Shown here one piece after another: positions 24,053-24,867 of a DNA stretch of 24,867 bases. The first letter of the stretch is position 1. Each line of letters starts with the position of its first letter. Where the stretch lies: contig DIWJ01000048.1 of NCBI GenBank assembly GCA_002428445.1, positions 1-24,867 of the forward strand. Reading direction: 5' to 3'. The position numbers were made by a program, and so were the translations under genes. The notes under the pieces are model-generated. The model saw only the letters and a list, made by a program, of their open reading frames with translations. It was not told where the DNA came from and searched no databases. This stretch comes from Syntrophaceae bacterium UBA6109. Lineage in GTDB: Bacteria; Desulfobacterota; Syntrophia; Syntrophales; UBA6109.

Positions 24053-24058
24053 TATAAT
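24053..24058 (+). promoter_or_regulatory. -10 box of the HtrA-like gene
   Basis: A perfect TATAAT. At 16-18 bases upstream the sequence is C-rich (ATCCTC and neighbours) and unlike TTGACA, so this promoter should be weak without an activator. The predicted start is near 24065, with a leader of about 48 nt ending in AAGGAGG (24099-24105), an ideal ribosome binding site. Confidence 0.65.
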
Positions 24059-24112
24059 GCTTTTCAAAGAGGGGCTGTCATCAGCCCACGATCGCAACAA
24101 GGAGGATCCATC

Positions 24113-24867
24113 ATGAAACCAATCAGAAACTTCAAGATCGTACTGATCGCCCTGCTTCTGGCAGGCGCGGTCGCCGGATTCGGTTACGGAATGACCGCGA
24201 CTGCCAAAACCGGAGAGGCGCAGGCCGCTGCGACAACGGCGGTTTCCGCCGGTTCGCCCATGGTGCCGGGCAATTTCAGCGCCCTGGCTGAAAGCGTGCG
24301 GGCCGGCGTGGTCAACATTCAGGTGAGCAAAAAGGTGAAAAACGCCGGATTTGAAAGATTCCCCGGAAACCCCTTCGGAGAGCGGAATCCCTTCGGGGAG
24401 TTCTTCGGTCCCTTCGGCGGCCCCGGGAACAACGCCCCCGAGAGGAGACAGCAGGGCGTTGGCTCCGGGTTCATCATGAGCAGGGATGGATACATCCTGA
24501 CCAACAACCATGTGGTCGAGGACGCGGACCGGATCAAGGTGAAGCTGGCGGGCGGAAAGGAGTTCGACGGGAAGATCGTCGGCCGGGATCCCAAGACCGA
24601 CCTTGCCCTCGTCAAGATCGCCGCGGATGCAGATCTTCAACCCCTCAAGCTGGGGAATTCCGATGACTTGAAGGTGGGCAACTGGGTCGTGGCCGTCGGC
24701 AGTCCTTTCGGGCTGGAACAGACGATTACCGCGGGGATCGTCAGCGCCAAGGGCCGGGTGATCGGCTCCGGCCCCTACGACAACTTCATTCAAACCGACG
24801 CCTCCATCAACCCCGGCAACAGCGGCGGCCCGCTGATCAACCTGCAGGGAGAGGTCGTGGGCATCAA
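24113..24867 (+). CDS. htrA: HtrA/DegP-like (Do family) periplasmic serine protease, truncated by the window end
   Basis: The first 251 residues of an HtrA protease, which degrades or refolds misfolded envelope proteins. A signal peptide ([20 protein letters not shown]) is followed by a probable mature start in an Ala/Thr-rich linker, a Gly/Pro/Phe-rich loop (about 79-110; NPFGE repeats) typical of the LA loop, and the trypsin-like fold with H133 in [11 protein letters not shown]163 in KTDLALVKI and S237 in [12 protein letters not shown] domains would lie past the window edge. ATG 24113 has AAGGAGG seven bases upstream. It follows the two-component pair in the same direction behind a TATAAT box and a repeat operator. 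That arrangement resembles cpxRA controlling degP, although the GTAAA boxes of CpxR are not present. Confidence 0.95.
   Translation, partial: MKPIRNFKIVLIALLLAGAVAGFGYGMTATAKTGEAQAAATTAVSAGSPMVPGNFSALAESVRAGVVNIQVSKKVKNAGFERFPGNPFGERNPFGEFFGPFGGPGNNAPERRQQGVGSGFIMSRDGYILTNNHVVEDADRIKVKLAGGKEFDGKIVGRDPKTDLALVKIAADADLQPLKLGNSDDLKVGNWVVAVGSPFGLEQTITAGIVSAKGRVIGSGPYDNFIQTDASINPGNSGGPLINLQGEVVGI

Overview
The window looks like part of a G+C-rich Gram-negative chromosome. It encodes lipopolysaccharide-pathway enzymes (KdsD and an LpxH-type hydrolase), a lipoprotein and a periplasmic HtrA protease. The mix of pyruvoyl-dependent arginine decarboxylase with agmatinase, a DUF2934 protein and a dienoyl-CoA-isomerase-like crotonase suggests a deltaproteobacterial (Desulfobacterota, Syntrophia-like) anaerobe. 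That placement is inference; no marker gene in the window proves it.

Left part (1-6930): a visibly A+T-richer block. A leftward operon encodes a two-domain transketolase-like enzyme, an amidase-signature hydrolase and an SdhA/FrdA/NadB-type flavoprotein, and ends at a strong intrinsic terminator. Behind the operon start lies about 900 bp of decayed DNA with a recognisable C-terminal piece of a mobile-element (Toprim) primase. The block therefore looks like an acquired metabolic cassette of unknown pathway.

Middle part (6933-15130): mostly leftward genes. They are a nitrilase, an initiator tRNA-fMet with its own promoter and terminator, a two-component system whose response regulator is fused to a class III nucleotide cyclase, a two-gene putrescine module (agmatinase plus pyruvoyl-dependent arginine decarboxylase) and an LpxH-like metallophosphoesterase. 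A rightward crotonase with the catalytic pattern of dienoyl-CoA isomerase follows. It meets the next leftward operon at a 380-bp region packed with hairpins and degenerate direct repeats.

Right part (15509-24867): a tightly overlapping leftward operon (membrane-anchored transglutaminase-like protein, ABC ATPase, ABC permease) is transcribed from a near-consensus sigma-70 promoter, divergently from kdsD. After a small lipoprotein and a DUF2934 protein comes a rightward OmpR-family regulator and HAMP sensor kinase, then an HtrA/DegP-like protease cut by the window edge. The protease promoter has a perfect TATAAT box, no good -35 box, and three GGTCAT half-sites on 10-11 bp spacing. This is what a promoter activated by the adjacent regulator would look like, so 21848-24867 is probably a Cpx-like envelope-stress unit.
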